DNA of 64,000 nt from Rosa chinensis (GCF_002994745.2 NC_037089.1:4256001-4320000), one strand, 5' to 3'; positions 43,773 through 57,013 are shown, counted from the stretch's first letter. Numbers and translations: made by a program. The notes: generated by a model not told the origin, from the sequence alone.

Positions 43773-45024
43773 AACATATGTTCGACTACCTATTTCTAAT
43801 CTTTCTTTTTTTTTCTTTTTCAAGAATTTCCTAATCTGTTATGATACGAGTCTATTTCCTTAACAAAAGGAAAAAGAAGCATATTGGGCCTTCGTGGGAT
43901 TTACAAACTTCGGTAATTGGGATAGATTTCATTGTGGGAGGATGAGTGAGAATCAAAGCAGGCTATTTCAAGTTTGAAGTTGTGATTGCCTTGTCACAAT
44001 TGCATGCAATGCCCACTATCGATCCCTAGCTCGATCCCCGTGGCTTTTGGAGAATCTCTTTCCAAGCTATTGTTTGTTTTCTCTCATCAACAGACCTAAA
44101 CCAAAAAATGTAGCCAATGGTATGATATCTTCCTACCTCCCTGGCCAGATTCTTTTACTCGATCCCTTGAATATGCTTTGCTGCGTACGTGCACAAAACC
44201 ACATTTTTAGCTTCCACTTGTTTTCTTTCTCATTTTCTTGGTGATTGTAAGTTTCACGATCTAGTACGAAAAAATAGCTGTTTTCTTTAGCCACGCTTAG
44301 GGCATCAGAGTTCAAAACGGCCATTGCAAAACCAGTAGGCAAAGTCGACATGCTAAAACATGCTCTTATACAGTAGTTGTTATTTTTTAGGAAGCACTGA
44401 TACAATAACTTTTATATTGTACATGTTACCCTAACCTTACCAAACTCTGTTAATTATGTGGAAATCATTATGTTAGGTCATTTTAGAACTCGTCAGTAGG
44501 GGAAGTGTTGTTTTATTAGTGAAATGATAGAGGATCGGTATACGGTATATCCAAAAACACGTGCATTTATAACAACTTTACATCGAAATCTAATAATCTA
44601 CGAAGAAACGATCCACAATGAGGATATTATCCTCTTAAACGTATTCTATCGTAATCTCTTCTTCACAGTAGGACAGCAATGAGGAATTCTTAAGGTCACT
44701 GCTGGTAGAAATGACTTACTTATATGTGATTAATCGATGTTATCGTGCATGTGATTAGATGCATGTCTCAATTTCAAGGACTCAGAAAGGGAATGTCACT
44801 GTACTGGGTCAACTTCTACATACCCAAACTAGTACTACTTCGCTATGAATTGTCAATTTCTTTAGGGTTTCATGGAGAACATCGATTTGTCAATCTCATC
44901 TTGAGCGAATCAGTACGCTCACGATCGAATTCCATCAGTCTCATGCAGTGCTCAGAAGAAGCAAACCAGTAATTTTATTTCGGACCATCATTCGTGGCCA
45001 TCATCATCAATCATCATTGAACCT
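43773..45024. other. intergenic stretch, nothing recognised
   Basis: AT-rich DNA with short frames only. The last five bases, AACCT (45020-45024), are the target duplication of the following LTR element. Confidence 0.5.
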
Positions 45025-45205
45025 TGTTAGGAATATGAAAAGGGTAGTATTGTCTTTTGTAATTGTTGCCTATAAATGGGCTGTTTCTTTCTGTTTTCAA
45101 TCAAGGCCGGTAAAATGTAGTCATAAAATTCTCTCCACGTTCTTCTTCGTTTTCCTTCTTCTTGTTTCTTTCTATTTCGATTTCAATAAACCATGAATGT
45201 TATCA
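45025..45205 (+). repeat. 5' LTR, 181 bp
   Basis: TGTTAGGAATATG...GAATGTTATCA, with a TATAAATGG box near 45071-45079 and an AATAAA signal near 45185. Confidence 0.87.
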
Positions 45206-45217
45206 TGGTATCAGAGC
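45206..45217 (+). promoter_or_regulatory. initiator-Met tRNA primer-binding site
   Basis: TGGTATCAGAGC directly after the LTR, an exact match to the common plant primer site. Confidence 0.9.
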
Positions 45218-46169
45218 TACGGCTCTTGATCCTGTGGACTTTTCCTGCGTGTAGATGCTTTCATTCTACCTCTAGCTTCCGCTTTTATCAGCTTCATTAG
45301 ATTTCAATTCTGTGTATCCCCAATTTCAAACCCAAACCCCCAAAATTCAATTTCACCTGATTCTTGAAGCCTTGGCCATGGATTCTCACTCAAAGCTTGA
45401 GCATGATCTCATCATCTGTTATCTATGATTCGAAGTTTTATTGCTGTAGTGTGTACCGTTTGCTCCAGTGTGCTTCGTCGGGAGTCCAGTATTTGCTTGG
45501 TTCACTCATTGGACACCGGGGATTTGTCTTTTCACTATAATTGAATTGAGGTTTGCTTCGGTTATTCACTCGGTAATACAGAATCACTCTCTCATCTCAG
45601 TGAACATTTCGTCGAATACCTGGTGGGCATTCTTTCATCTAAGTCTTGATGGAATTCGGTAATTCTAAATCTTTTGCACTGCACTTAGTGGATATGATTT
45701 ATTATTCATGGTGTTATTCCTGTGTTGATATGAAAAAAATTGATGGAATTGACTGTCATGTAATGATAATTGTTGCTATCTGGTTATTCGGTGAAAGTTG
45801 TGTGTTGAAGATGATGATGAATATGGATATTTGAGAATTCTCTATTATCTTGTATTTTGGATGATTGAGCTCTATGTTCAAAACTGTGCAAATCAACCTT
45901 TGGTGTTATATGGCTGGGAGGTTCTCATATCACTAAGGTCTGATATGGCAAATTTGAGAAGGAAGATGTCTTATTCTCTGTTATGCTGATTCCTATAATA
46001 TCTTGTGCTCTTCTTGGCGATTCTGAATTGTCTCATCAGCCTATATTCTTGCCACATTATACTGCTAAGTGATGAATATTTTGGTGTCATAAGGCTGATA
46101 TGCTGTTGATTAGTGTTTTTCCTACCTCTAAGTGTGTTGACTTACGAGCTATGAAACAAAACAAAACCC

Positions 46170-46340
46170 TTGGAGGTGCGTTGTCCTCCGTATAACAAAA
46201 TTTTGGAGATGGATTTTGTATAACATAACTTTTGGTGGTGTCCTGTCCTCCGTGTAACATAATCTTTGTGGTATAACATAACTTTGGAGGTGTCCTGTCC
46301 TCCGTATAACAAAACTTTGATGATGTCTTGTTCTCCTAAA
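46170..46340 (+). repeat. minisatellite inside the small LTR element
   Basis: Imperfect head-to-tail copies of a unit with TTTGGAGGTGTCCTGTCCTCC followed by a TATAACA word. Unit length is variable, about 35-50 bp. Each GGAG..CTCC pair can form a short hairpin. Confidence 0.7.
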
Positions 46341-47477
46341 AGAAATTCTTGCAGTGAGTCATAATCCAAATTGGGTAGTGGATGGAAACACATTAGGCAG
46401 CAGCTTAGAAATTTATGCAGTATATGTTGGGATAATGCAGAAGAATTGGAGGCCAAATTATATGATGTGAATATAGCCATGTTGAAGAATTGTGGGTTTG
46501 TTATGCACCAGGTTTTAAAGATGAGGATTACAGTGTTCACTGCTTTCATTAATGTGGTTGTTCTACTCTTGGTTTTCATTCTAGAAGACAATAGCTGGAA
46601 TGAATAACTTGAATATCTGCTTTGTTTTTCTATGGCTTGCAAGAGATAAAAATGTCTGTGTTTGTCTAGCAGCTGAATCTCTTTCTTCCTTGAGGCGCTG
46701 GAAGGCCTGATTAGAATTGGTATCAAGACCACGCATAGAAGCTTCGTCTTCTGAGTTTCCTTGACCTGAACCTGGAGTTAAATAGACAACTCTAAGCTTG
46801 CACTCTATTGTCCTTCCACTTTCTTTAGTGAAAGTATCTTGTGGATGTTCATCAACATCATAATTTGGAGGCACCGTTGTACTCTGTAGGAGAAATTTAT
46901 CTTATTTGCACTGCATGTCTAGAGGATATTCTCGTTGGGCTTGGAGGGTGACCCTGATTACATATGAGTCTCAAGCCTATATAACACCGATGTTGGGCTG
47001 TACAAAGTACTACTTAGGGGAAGTGGTTAACCTTGAAAGCAACATGGTTTTCTGCGTTGTTGATGATCCTGTCCTTTTGACAATTGACATGTAAATGGAA
47101 GCTCCTTTGTCAATGGATGAAGATGCTCCAGTTTACTAATACAATTGATATTTGTCAACAAGGCCGCTTGCAATGACCTGCTCTGCTACAAATGACTTGG
47201 CTGCTGTTGAATGTGTGTCACAATGTCTTCCTCATATGCAGTTGCTCAAGAATGAAGATCACAAGGGGTCAACTTACCTTCTAATTGAAGCTTGGGATAC
47301 CATTGCTGGTATGACTTGGCTGCTATTGAATATGTTGAGCCAGTAACAAAGCAGAATTGACATAGTATATTAACGTCAGGTTATGCAAGCATTGAAGAGG
47401 AACTAGTTCTGGTATATCATAGGTTCTAACCATTCTGCTTGGTACCCAAGCATATGGTTGGGGGGGGGGGGGGGGGG

Positions 47478-47659
47478 GGTTAGGAATATGAAAAGGGTAG
47501 TATTGTCTTTTGGAATTGTTGCCTATAAATGGGTTGTTTCTTTCTGTTTTCAATCAAAGTCGGTAACAATGTAGTCATAAAATTCTCTCCGCGTTCTTCT
47601 TCATTTTCCTTCTTCTTGTTTCTTTCTATTTCGATTTCAATAAACCATGAATGTTATCA
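47478..47659 (+). repeat. 3' LTR of the small element, 182 bp
   Basis: It aligns to the 5' LTR over its full length. Its first base appears as G instead of T, at the edge of the G run, so the exact junction is uncertain. Confidence 0.8.
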
Positions 47660-47802
47660 AACCTCAGACTTCAATACATTTCATTAGGAATATAAGGACG
47701 AATTCAGAAGAATCCTTAACATTCCTTGCTGAACACTAATTCCATATATTTTACATACGTAACACTTCACATGAATCATAAATACATGCATCCATAACTC
47801 TT

Positions 47803-48778
47803 ATCTTTATAGAATGCGCTCCGCGCGTGAAGGAGAGAAGGCAGAAAACCGAAGGTGAGTGTGCTTCTCCCGGCCGAGCGCCGCTGGCTTCACCGCCGCT
47901 GCGTCTCGGTCCGGGAGAGGCGGGTGTTTTCTGAGTTGAGGGGGCTCCTAAGGCAGCGGCGCGGCTCTGGGAGGGGGACTGTGTCGGCGTCTCTGGTTTG
48001 GACAAATCGGTTTTGATTTGTCTCTCTCGGTTCGTGGGCAATGCAAGCGGAGGTGCAGCGTTGGAATCCGGAGTTCTAGCGGTGGGTTCCAATGTCGTCG
48101 TCCCTACTTCTCTGGGCTGGGATGGTCAGATCTGAATGTGGCGGTGCCGATCCCGAAGGGATCTGTCTCGGTCTCTGCTTTGGATCTGCTTATCGTCGTC
48201 AGAGTGGTGCGGGGGTGTCTTCAGGGTGGTGCTGCGGCGAAGGGATTCGATGTGTTGCTGTCTTGATGCGAGGTGGTGGCTTTGGGGCTCGCCGGCAGTA
48301 GGAGGGATTGCCTGACGTGTTGGCTCTCTGCTTGGGATGGTGGTCTTTGGGCTGGGCTTTTGTTCTTGGGCTTCTCTGGTTTTGTATGGTGTCATGGTGT
48401 TTAGTTACTTGTTGTTTGTTTTCGGTGATTGTCTTGCTGAGAATAAGTCCCTCCTCTTGTGAGTGAGGGTTTGGGTGTTTCTGGGTAGGGTCGTTGCTTT
48501 CTGGTTATTAACGTGATGGTGAATCACCCCTACACGTGGTTTGGTTGTTTTAGACACGGTGTCCGAACGGGTGGAAACAGTTCATCTTAATGTTGATGGC
48601 AGGATTGCATCGATATAGTTAGGTTTGGTTAAGGGTTAAGTTTGGTTAGGGGTCGGGCCTTTTAGGCTTGTGTAAGTCACGTTGTTGACGGTCCCATAAC
48701 TGTAGTTACATGGATGTGCAACCTGTATGGTTGTCTGGTTTATTAATGGAATACTTTACTTTTCTCAAAAAAAAAAAA
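47803..48778 (+). mobile_element. GC-rich poly(A) retroposon A, about 976 bp
   Basis: It ends in an A run and is flanked by a 17-bp direct repeat with one mismatch (ATGCATCCATAACTCTT at 47786-47802, ATGCATCCATAGCTCTT at 48779-48795). The long duplication and A tail show target-primed reverse transcription. The end TTTATTAATGGAATAC..TTTTCTC resembles plant L1 LINE tails. The body is GC-rich and has no endonuclease or reverse transcriptase motif, so it is a deleted LINE or a long SINE-like element. Confidence 0.78.
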
Positions 48779-48795
48779 ATGCATCCATAGCTCTT

Positions 48796-50052
48796 GTGAC
48801 AAGTTTTAATCAATCCCACTTCTTCTTGCACTAATTTGATAGTGATATATGGTACTGTTATGGACTAATTAATTTCCATTAACTACTACTAGCCAGTGTT
48901 ATTAAACTGTCAATTTCTAAATTAGGTCTACTTGATCACCTCCAGAAGTCAACTTTTTTTTTTTGGAGAAGGCCTCCAGAAGTCAACTTGAAAAGTCCTT
49001 AGCGTTGTTAATTACTGATTAGTATGACCAATCTAAACATATACCTGAGAGATTATTGGTTTTCTTAGAATCATGCATGCTTTCCTCTATCTTCTTTATT
49101 CCCACTATTCAAATACTTTAGTTCAGGTATAAATATATATAATATTCTGAATTAATGACAGTTTCTTTAAACCAAGCTTCAGAATCTTGTCACATATAAT
49201 ATTTAAACAGCTTCCAATTTGATTAATATTCATACACAAATGATAAGGCTGACCTGAAGGGTGAAAGCATCCAATTAACTCTAATCATTGAAGAAAGTAA
49301 ATTGTTAATTCTTTTCTGCAGAGGTCTTATTCTTCCTTATATAGTGTGGATAGAAATGGTTTAGTTGTCAACATGCGCAAATTTCCCTTGCATTACCCGT
49401 AAAGAATGTTAGCTTATGCCCCATCATACTGACAAATTATATACAGTTAATCCTTAATTAGCTTGATGTCTCTAGGCTCTAGCTACCAGGCTCTAGCTAG
49501 GTAGCCTTTACAAGTTAATTATGTTGAAGCCTATGATAGGAGGAATGGAGGATGGAAACTTGTGGATTGGTCTTAAGATGGATCTTCTTGCTTTAAACCT
49601 TAATATAGTGCTATATAATAAATCAGGGTAATGAAAGTTTGCAATTTGCAAGGGGAGTAATGCTAGATGAACCAGATTTTGGGAAACCACCTAGAGCCCA
49701 CCTTAAGTAGCAACTTATGCAGCATAGCCACGTCATCGAAGCATAATTTTTTTATATTTCTCAATTACCAAAATTCCTTTTTCTTTTTTCACTTTCTTAA
49801 ATTTATCTTTTAAACCCTTTTTTTTTTTTTGTTCTTCTGATCTAATTATCTGTGACAAATTCATCAGACGTTGTTCTCTTCCTTCCTCCTCTCACCTCTC
49901 CTCTCAACCCTCTCACCTCCTCTTTAATTGATCAATGCCTTCTCAATCCGATTTCAATTTTCTCACAACCAAATGTTCCATTTCCAAGGCTTTAAGAAAA
50001 CCCATGTATTTTTGTCCCTGGTGTCCACTTCTAATATAATTGGTCTTATAAT
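48796..50052. other. intergenic stretch, nothing recognised
   Basis: AT-rich non-coding DNA with poly-T runs and no bounded element found. Confidence 0.5.
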
Positions 50053-50068
50053 ATAGTTGAGCTTTTAC

Positions 50069-50258
50069 GACCACTGCAAGTGGTCTAGTGGTTCTTGTCT
50101 AGTTGGGTGTGCTCCCTAACTTAGGTTCGAATCCCGAAACTGTCAAAGTGGCCAGACACTGCTGCTGCAATGCACAGTTGGAGCATTTCACATGCGCCGA
50201 ATGGGTTTATCTTGGACCTATGAAGCCTTTGGGTTCCCCTTGATAAAGTCAAAAAAAA
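50069..50258 (+). mobile_element. tRNA-derived SINE, 190 bp
   Basis: A 16-bp direct repeat, ATAGTTGAGCTTTTAC, lies at 50053-50068 and 50259-50274. An A-box-like TGGTCTAGTGG lies near 50081-50091 and a B-box GGTTCGAATCC at 50124-50134, the internal RNA polymerase III promoter. A short A tail ends the element. The exact duplication suggests a fairly recent insertion. Confidence 0.9.
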
Positions 50259-50274
50259 ATAGTTGAGCTTTTAC

Positions 50275-53200
50275 CCAATGGAGAATGGATGGGACATAAA
50301 AATGAACAAATTGTCTTACCGTATACTTGTTTATTCTTAATTACCTGTTGAAGAATGATTAATGTCAACGAGGATTCTAATCTTTAATTTCAATTTCCAG
50401 CAGAGAGGATCCAATGCCATTCCATTGCCTTTTTCTTTAATTTGGTTTCTATGGTTCTATGAAAATGATACCATCACACACACATCAAGGTGGGAGCATA
50501 ACGTAGTTGGAGCAGATAATTGTTTAACAGAGTAAAGCTAACTGAGTTGACACACTAATTAGGTATATCTATGGCATCAAGATGCTGATCATATGGTCTA
50601 GAAAATAATATTCTCCTAGCTTTTACTACGAGATTAAACATATAGATGGAGTCATGATAGGAAAAGTTCCTGTTCCATAAAAATTACTCTTTACTGATAT
50701 TTTATATATGTTGGGTCTCGATCATTTGAAGTCACCAAATAGCTAGGATTAAGGTGTAGATTAAACCAAGTATATACGTGAAATGGATATGGCTGGACTA
50801 GTCATTACTCATTAGTAACAATATTGAGTGCTAGCTTAGTTAGTTTGCAAACGAAGCTACGCGCTGAGAAATGAGAAGAGCAATGTCCATTAGGTTTCTG
50901 GAATTACAAAAACTTAATCTAAGTATATATAGAGTTGAAGATCCTAGCAACTAGGCCCTTTTTATCCACTAAAATCAAAATACATCACTTGCTAAATGCA
51001 CCAAGGGACACTTCTTTGACATAATTCTACCCAAATTTAACTTGCAAAAGGCGAACTAGATAGGTGGAGACTTGTGGTAGTAGGCAACGTACTACATCTT
51101 ATCAGTCATCCCCTTATAGTTTTTATATTAAGTTCTTTCCGGTTTCCACTGATTTCAGGTTTCAAATCTCAGCGTTAATATGCGGTAGTGATGTACTTGT
51201 GCAGATTGCAGATCAATGGAACAGTGCATGCAGACTTACAGTAGAGAAAATTTAATTTCAATTTGTAAAATGCAGAAAGCACTAATAAACGAAACCTAGC
51301 CCTAATTTGCTGCAGCACGCTGGTATATATAGTAGCCCCTAATTTGTTAGGCCGCTGCTGTTCGCTTGTTCATGAACAGCTGACCGAAACAACCACCGAG
51401 CCGCTTTAGAACCCTAACTGCCTAGCATGCACATACGCTAATAATCCCACACCAACTTTTTCGATACTGATATTAGAGATAAAAGACATGTACCAGATGG
51501 TAGAACACATACGACATGTTGTCATGTTCCTGTCCTCGGAACCAATGTTTTGAATCCTCCTGATATGAAAGCAAAGCCTTCCCTTTTAGGTGTGGGATAT
51601 CCTTGGGTATATTAGTTTTAGAGTTAATAATGCAGACGCAAACAATTGTAGGTGAAACATTTTGGTTAAGTTTTGGCTTGCACGGAACTTTTCTTTTTAC
51701 CGCAGAGGATGTTAAAAAAAAATCTCGGTTAACATAAAACACTTTGCATGTGTCTAGTAAGGATTTCAAGCTCTTAATCTCTTGGCTCAAGTGCATCAAT
51801 AATCTGCAAGTGAGATAAATTTTGTAGCAAATGAGTGTGCTAATAATTTGGGGTATTTGCAAGGTGGAAACATGATTAATTAGGTGCAGGTTTCTCTCAA
51901 CGAGAGTCTCTTTCGGCTTTCAACTTTAAAACAGTAGTGTTTGTCTTTGTGTCCGGTGATTGTAGACCGATAATTTTGCATTTATGGGCTAATGGTGGAA
52001 TAACTGGACCTGAGATGTTATCAGCCCAATTGTACTGTTTGCCTCGTACTGGACCGGGCAGCCACCAAATCAATCATAGTTGATTGCCTCAAACTTTTTG
52101 TTCGGATGTTTTGCAATTACAAACGTGATATCTTTAACAGATGAGCTAAGGCTTGCTTAGTATCTTATTATTGGGGATTAATCTATTAACCCTACTGATG
52201 CGTGGGTCATCATTAACCACATCTTCTTTCTAAATCACATTTAAAATATGTTTAGGAGTACAACAAAGTGGCCTAAGTATATGCCTAAAGTGACCACGGC
52301 TGTCCTAGGAGCGGCAAGCGACATGTGTCACCTTGTTTTCCCAGTCCTTTACAAAGTATTTCTCCACTCAAATATTAGCATATTCTCACACAACAACCAA
52401 AATAAACACTAAAAAACACATAAAGATTATTTTCTTTTCTTTTTGTGTGAAGTTTTGAAAGATTCGTTCATTTTTTTATAGTGTGAAATGATATTAATGG
52501 TAACTTGTTATAGACTACAAAACAAAAATTTTGACGTCTTTAACACCTAATCGACCTATAATTCAACAACTCGTACAACATTTACTATTTATCTTCTTTC
52601 TACTTGTATCGTAATTTAACAACCATGTTACAGTGATTAGTAACTAACCAGATGCAGACTATGAGAGCTGATAAACTACACGTGGTGGACCCTGTTTGTC
52701 ATGGGTTGAACTTCCACCGTGATAGTGTGCGCCAGAGCAGCACTATAGTGTTTCATGTGAGGCCAAAAGTGATGAACTGATGGCAAACACGTGTCCTTTC
52801 CACTTTTGGCTTTTTTTCCCCACGTGGTTGCACGACTCGAGGGATTGGTCGCCCCCAAAAGAGGGAAAAGGACGCCCTTTTCGTCCTGCACATGAGGCCC
52901 GGGCCCCATCCACCCTTTCCATTATTGTCATCTCCGGTGGTCCCCCATGTATGATGTGGTATGTTGATCCGCCACCCGACACGTAGAAAGAAAAACCCAA
53001 AGTCTGGGCCTGACCCATGATCGCGCGTAATCAATCCTATGACTTTGACATGGCTTCTGGCTTATGATTGGCGGTTGTGTTTGACTTTTAGTTTCCCTTA
53101 ATTACGTTTTTAATTAACCACATGGTATAATAAGTTTAGTCGAGCGCCAGCGTAGAACTCCCATGTTTAGCATTTTAGTCTCAAATATCACCAGTACATT

Positions 53201-53463
53201 ACGACGAACAGGTTTGAGAGACTTTCTAGTTGTGAGCCTGTCTCGAGAGACAGTGGCGGAACTATTCAAGAGCCAAGAGTGGCCTTGGCACCCTGCACAA
53301 TTTTTAAAACATGCTAGTTAGCCTCTCAAAATTAAGATGAATATATGAACCGGAAAACTTTAAAACAAGCTTCTGACCCCCCAAATCCATTTTAAATACT
53401 TGGTAAAATAATTATCAATTTAAATTAATTAAAAATATAATTATGTATACATTATCTCTTTTA
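50275..53463. other. long intergenic stretch
   Basis: No gene recognised. A GC-richer patch at 52670-53040 has overlapping frames on both strands and CACGTGG words, but no protein family. It could be promoter-like DNA. Confidence 0.45.
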
Positions 53464-54116
53464 GAGCAAGTTCACATGTTGGGTCAGGGTCACTGGATTA
53501 AGAAATTGGTCACTGCTATTGGACATATGTTTCCATATGTTTTATTTCTTAACCGGTCAGTTATTGTTCATTGAAATTTGTATTAATTTATTTATTGTAA
53601 AATTAAAAATTTTCAATTTTGGGAGTGAGAGATAAAATAACTGGGTAGGTATTTATAGTGAAATTTTTTTTTAATAATTTATATTTTTTTTTTGTTACCA
53701 TATTAATTTTAACGGTCATATATACATATACATTAATTAGGAACCTTAGGATCTAATGTTTAATTAAACCCAACTGTCCAGGTTAAGGACCGTCGGTTTC
53801 AAATCTAGAAAGAAACTAACAGCGTCCTGCCACGTACTGAACTATTATCGTCCCATCTTCAGTCGCTATGCGAAAAAAACTGATGATACGTATGATCGCC
53901 GAAGTTTCACTTTGTTAGAAGACAAAAAAAGGGATTGCACGCACGCGTATTTTCCGTCCCTCTATCTATGTCATGGCTGACGTCACCCATATTTGGCTTG
54001 GGCCAGTGTGGTAGCCTGGTTCACTGGTCACCGAATGGGTCAAGAAATTGGCTTTCTTCATGACCTGAGTAAGAGAATGTCAAGAGGAAGCTGGTTACCA
54101 ATTTATCGGTGGAAGC
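53464..54116. mobile_element. degenerate relative of the 26.8-28.5 kb PIF/Harbinger-like elements
   Basis: It opens GAGCAAGTTCAC after TTTTA and soon has GGTCACTG.(C)TATTGGACAT, resembling the complement of the right end of elements A and B. The TGACGTCA palindrome recurs at 53978-53985. The other end could not be fixed; 54116 is a guess, and orientation is unclear. Confidence 0.4.
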
Positions 54117-54578
54117 AAAATTTTTCAGATCTAGGCTAAGGTGGTGACCTAGCCTAAGCGGAGATCGACCAAACCCTCACCGCTGAACATGCTCTTCTTG
54201 TTTGATTGGTTAACAGGCCCTGATGGAGGTGAAAGGGCTCTAGAAGAGTGATGTTCCACTGCTGCTGTTGGGAGAAGTAATGTGGTTGCAGGAGGTGAGG
54301 ATGAGGACAATGAGGCCATGATTGGGGCTGTTGATTCTGATGAGAGATGAATAGGGTAAGAGCACAACTCTGATGATGTATATACATGGCATCTGCCGAC
54401 CATAATCAGCACTCATACTAGACCATATCACTTTGTCGGATTGGCCTTGGCGGTGTGACCTCATAGAACACAGCAAGCCAACCTTCACCGACAAACCAAT
54501 TCTAGGCCAAAACATGCCTCGACGCACCACCCAAAAGATAAATTGAAATAATGCTTGACTAAAAAGTAATTGTAAAGC

Positions 54579-55499
54579 AGAACTTTTTCTCTCTTCGGGA
54601 GCGAGAGAGAAAACCCTAAGGGCGGCGGTAGTCTTAGTCCGAATAGATCGCTCTCGTCCGGTGGCGACCCCGGCATCTTGGCCTGCCTTTGGCCTCGCCG
54701 ACGCTGCGCAGTCTGCTGCCGGACGGGGATGACAGGAATCGTTTCGAGGAGCTCCTTTCAAGGGGTTTTGCTTGAGGTTTTTTGCAGGTTGGCTCGGGTT
54801 GCAGGCTGGGCTTGAAATCTCTATATGCGGTGGCTATGTAGGCGGAATCAGGACCTCGATTTGCTGCTAGATCGACGTCCCCAGGGAAGGGTTCACTTTC
54901 TGTGGCGGCGTGGATTGCAAGCGGTTGGATTGGGGCGCGTCGTGGTGATGCTAAGTGTGGCAGCGTGTTTCCGGGGGATCTGGGCTGTGGCGATGATTTG
55001 TAGCAGCGGGATCTTGGCGGAGCAGGCGCGGCATGGTCGGCGGAGTAGGCGTGGCGCTGATACTGTTTCGATGGCCAGGCGGGTGTGGAGATGAAGGTTG
55101 GGCCTAGACCCGGTCAGGCTTGCAAGGCTTTTTGCATGGGCCTCTTTGGATCTGCCTTGAACTGAATAAGTTGGGCTAGGGTTTTTGCCCAAGGCCCATC
55201 CCTATGTTAATTAGGTGTCTAATTACAATAATTTCCTTTGTTTTAGGAACCTAGGCACTCTTGTGCACCCTATGTCTCTTTAGCGTCTCTGGAGTAGTAC
55301 CGAAGGAGGTTATTCGCTATGTCTACGTATTTGATTGTACAATGAGTAGGACTATATGTACGTACCACTGTGGGTACTACCACTAACTTCTTGTCTGTAT
55401 GTATATGACAGCGGCAGGGTATGTAACGGCCTATTTTGGCTTGTGACGATTATATATTCTAGTGGCTATGCCTTCATTCAAAAAAAATAAAAATAAAAT
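54579..55499 (+). mobile_element. GC-rich poly(A) retroposon B, about 921 bp
   Basis: The 12-bp direct repeat TAATTGTAAAGC lies at 54567-54578 and 55500-55511. The right end is A-rich (CATTCAAAAAAAATAAAA). The body begins with TCTCTC-rich sequence followed by AAACCCTAAGGGCGGCG and is far richer in G+C than its surroundings. It has the same general build as retroposon A but little obvious sequence identity. No reverse transcriptase motif is seen. Confidence 0.72.
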
Positions 55500-55511
55500 T
55501 AATTGTAAAGC

Positions 55512-57013
55512 TGTATAAAAATTTAAAAAGATAAATATAAAATATTTTTATGGCAGATTATTAATCTGACTTTGTTCGAATACATTTGGTAATCTCACTA
55601 TGAATTACGTTTTTTATTTATTTTTTCTTTACAAATTGTTGTGCACGTGCACTTTGAGAAGCAGTCACGTGCTGGATGACGCGGTGACATGGGAGCACTA
55701 ATGCAAGTTGGGCACTTTGTCGTGTATTCGTCAGGTAGCGCATGGCGCACAGCGAGGGGTAGAGGCCGGACCTATTAATGAAGGGTACCCCTCTCGACTG
55801 TTGGGGGAGCTAGTTGTAATTTTATGGGTGTCCATTGGGGTAGGAAAAGGCCGTGCACAGATAAGACAAATCGAATCGGGTAAATTTTGACCTCTAGTAC
55901 AAGTCGTTCTAACTTGCCAATTGAGGCAAGCCAGACCACAGAGTTTGTGGTTGGAAATAGAATTAGGGCTCTCCAAAATAAGAAAGCTGGGATTGGCTGG
56001 AAAAAATTGTAAAGAGTTTTAAATATCACGTGAAGTGATATTAACTTTTTTGGAAATTTTGCTTGACACGTATAGACATAACTATTTTTTTTCTAGGTAA
56101 ATGTTTTTAAAAAATGAAGTTAAAATCAAAAAAATTGTTTCCAATATCATTTAGTCTAGTGGCACAAGTCTCTCATTTATATGTGGGAGGTTGTGAGTCC
56201 AACTCACAACAAGGTAGTTGCTGTTTATGATTTTTTTTTTTTCATCAAATGTATATCAGTTGTTTGATTTGATCCAAAAAAAAAAAACACTAAAAAAAAA
56301 TTGCAATCAAATTTTTGTTCATGTGAAAGCGACTATAATTATTAAATTTGAAAAAGGAAGCATTACATACTTGAGAATGAGATGGGGATTTTAGTTAGTT
56401 GCTTACTCGACACTTCAACATCACTTTTTTCTTTGGTGAAATCGGATCACCAAATGCTCATATGTTTCTTGTGTGTGTGTCAAATGTCAATATATTTTTT
56501 TCATTCAGTTTAGTTAAAATATAAAATAAAATAAAATAAACAAATTATTATCTATCACATCATATTGCTCTTAGTTATTTTATTTTCACCTATTCGTAGT
56601 TGAAATTTATGTTTTACAAGTTTTCTACGGCAAAATAGGGTCCACTTTTCAGTTCAATTCATATATATTTCAAGTACCATAGAATCTACATGATAGATTC
56701 TTTCAATTTATTAAGATTTGGTAGAGAAACCTAAAGTACAAAAGTTAGTTTGGTTACATTTTGTTTGAAATGAATCATTATTGACTTCGTAATAACAGTC
56801 AAAAAAGTTGTAAAGTTGTGTTATGTACTTGTGTTGACATTTAGTAGTTTCTTTCTGATAGCTAAGCAGGAAAAATAAAATTTCTCATATTATCAGGCAA
56901 AAGCGAAGAATTCTTATTATCAGTTTACAGGATGAACATTTAAAAAAAAAAAAAAAAAACAAAACAGTACCACATTTAGATTAAATACCCAAAAAGGCAA
57001 AAACTACATAAAA
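55512..57013. other. intergenic stretch with a SINE-like patch
   Basis: Near 56149-56290 TTTAGTCTAGTGGCACAAG resembles an A box, GTGAGTCCAACTC a poor B box, and an A run follows. No clean target duplication was found, so this is only suggestive. The rest is AT-rich and has no gene. Confidence 0.4.

Larger units (their letters stand above)
45025..47659 (+). mobile_element. small non-autonomous LTR retrotransposon, 2.6 kb
   Basis: LTRs at 45025-45205 and 47478-47659 share GGAATATGAAAAGGG, TATAAATGGG and CAATAAACCATGAATG, and end TTATCA. The 5-bp duplication AACCT lies at 45020-45024 and 47660-47664. A perfect initiator-Met primer site, TGGTATCAGAGC, follows the 5' LTR at 45206-45217. A run of about 20 G (47460-47479) abuts the 3' LTR, in the position of the polypurine tract. 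The interior of 2.26 kb has no gag or pol. It is larger than classical TRIMs. The LTRs differ by roughly a dozen bases by eye. Confidence 0.87.

Noticed and set aside
46142..46732. A 196-codon minus-strand gene
   Set aside because: Part of the frame is the minisatellite of the small LTR element, and the repeats explain its apparent motifs.
47751..48395. Overlapping open frames on both strands in GC-rich DNA as genes
   Set aside because: They lie in the poly(A) retroposon; GC-rich sequence has few stops in any frame, and no family or codon pattern supports a protein.
50069..50258. A functional tRNA gene
   Set aside because: A and B boxes are present, but a long target duplication, extra body and A tail show a SINE.
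52676..53034. Four overlapping frames of 60-90 codons as a gene
   Set aside because: They occupy both strands of one GC-rich patch, none has a recognisable motif, and no splice pattern joins them.
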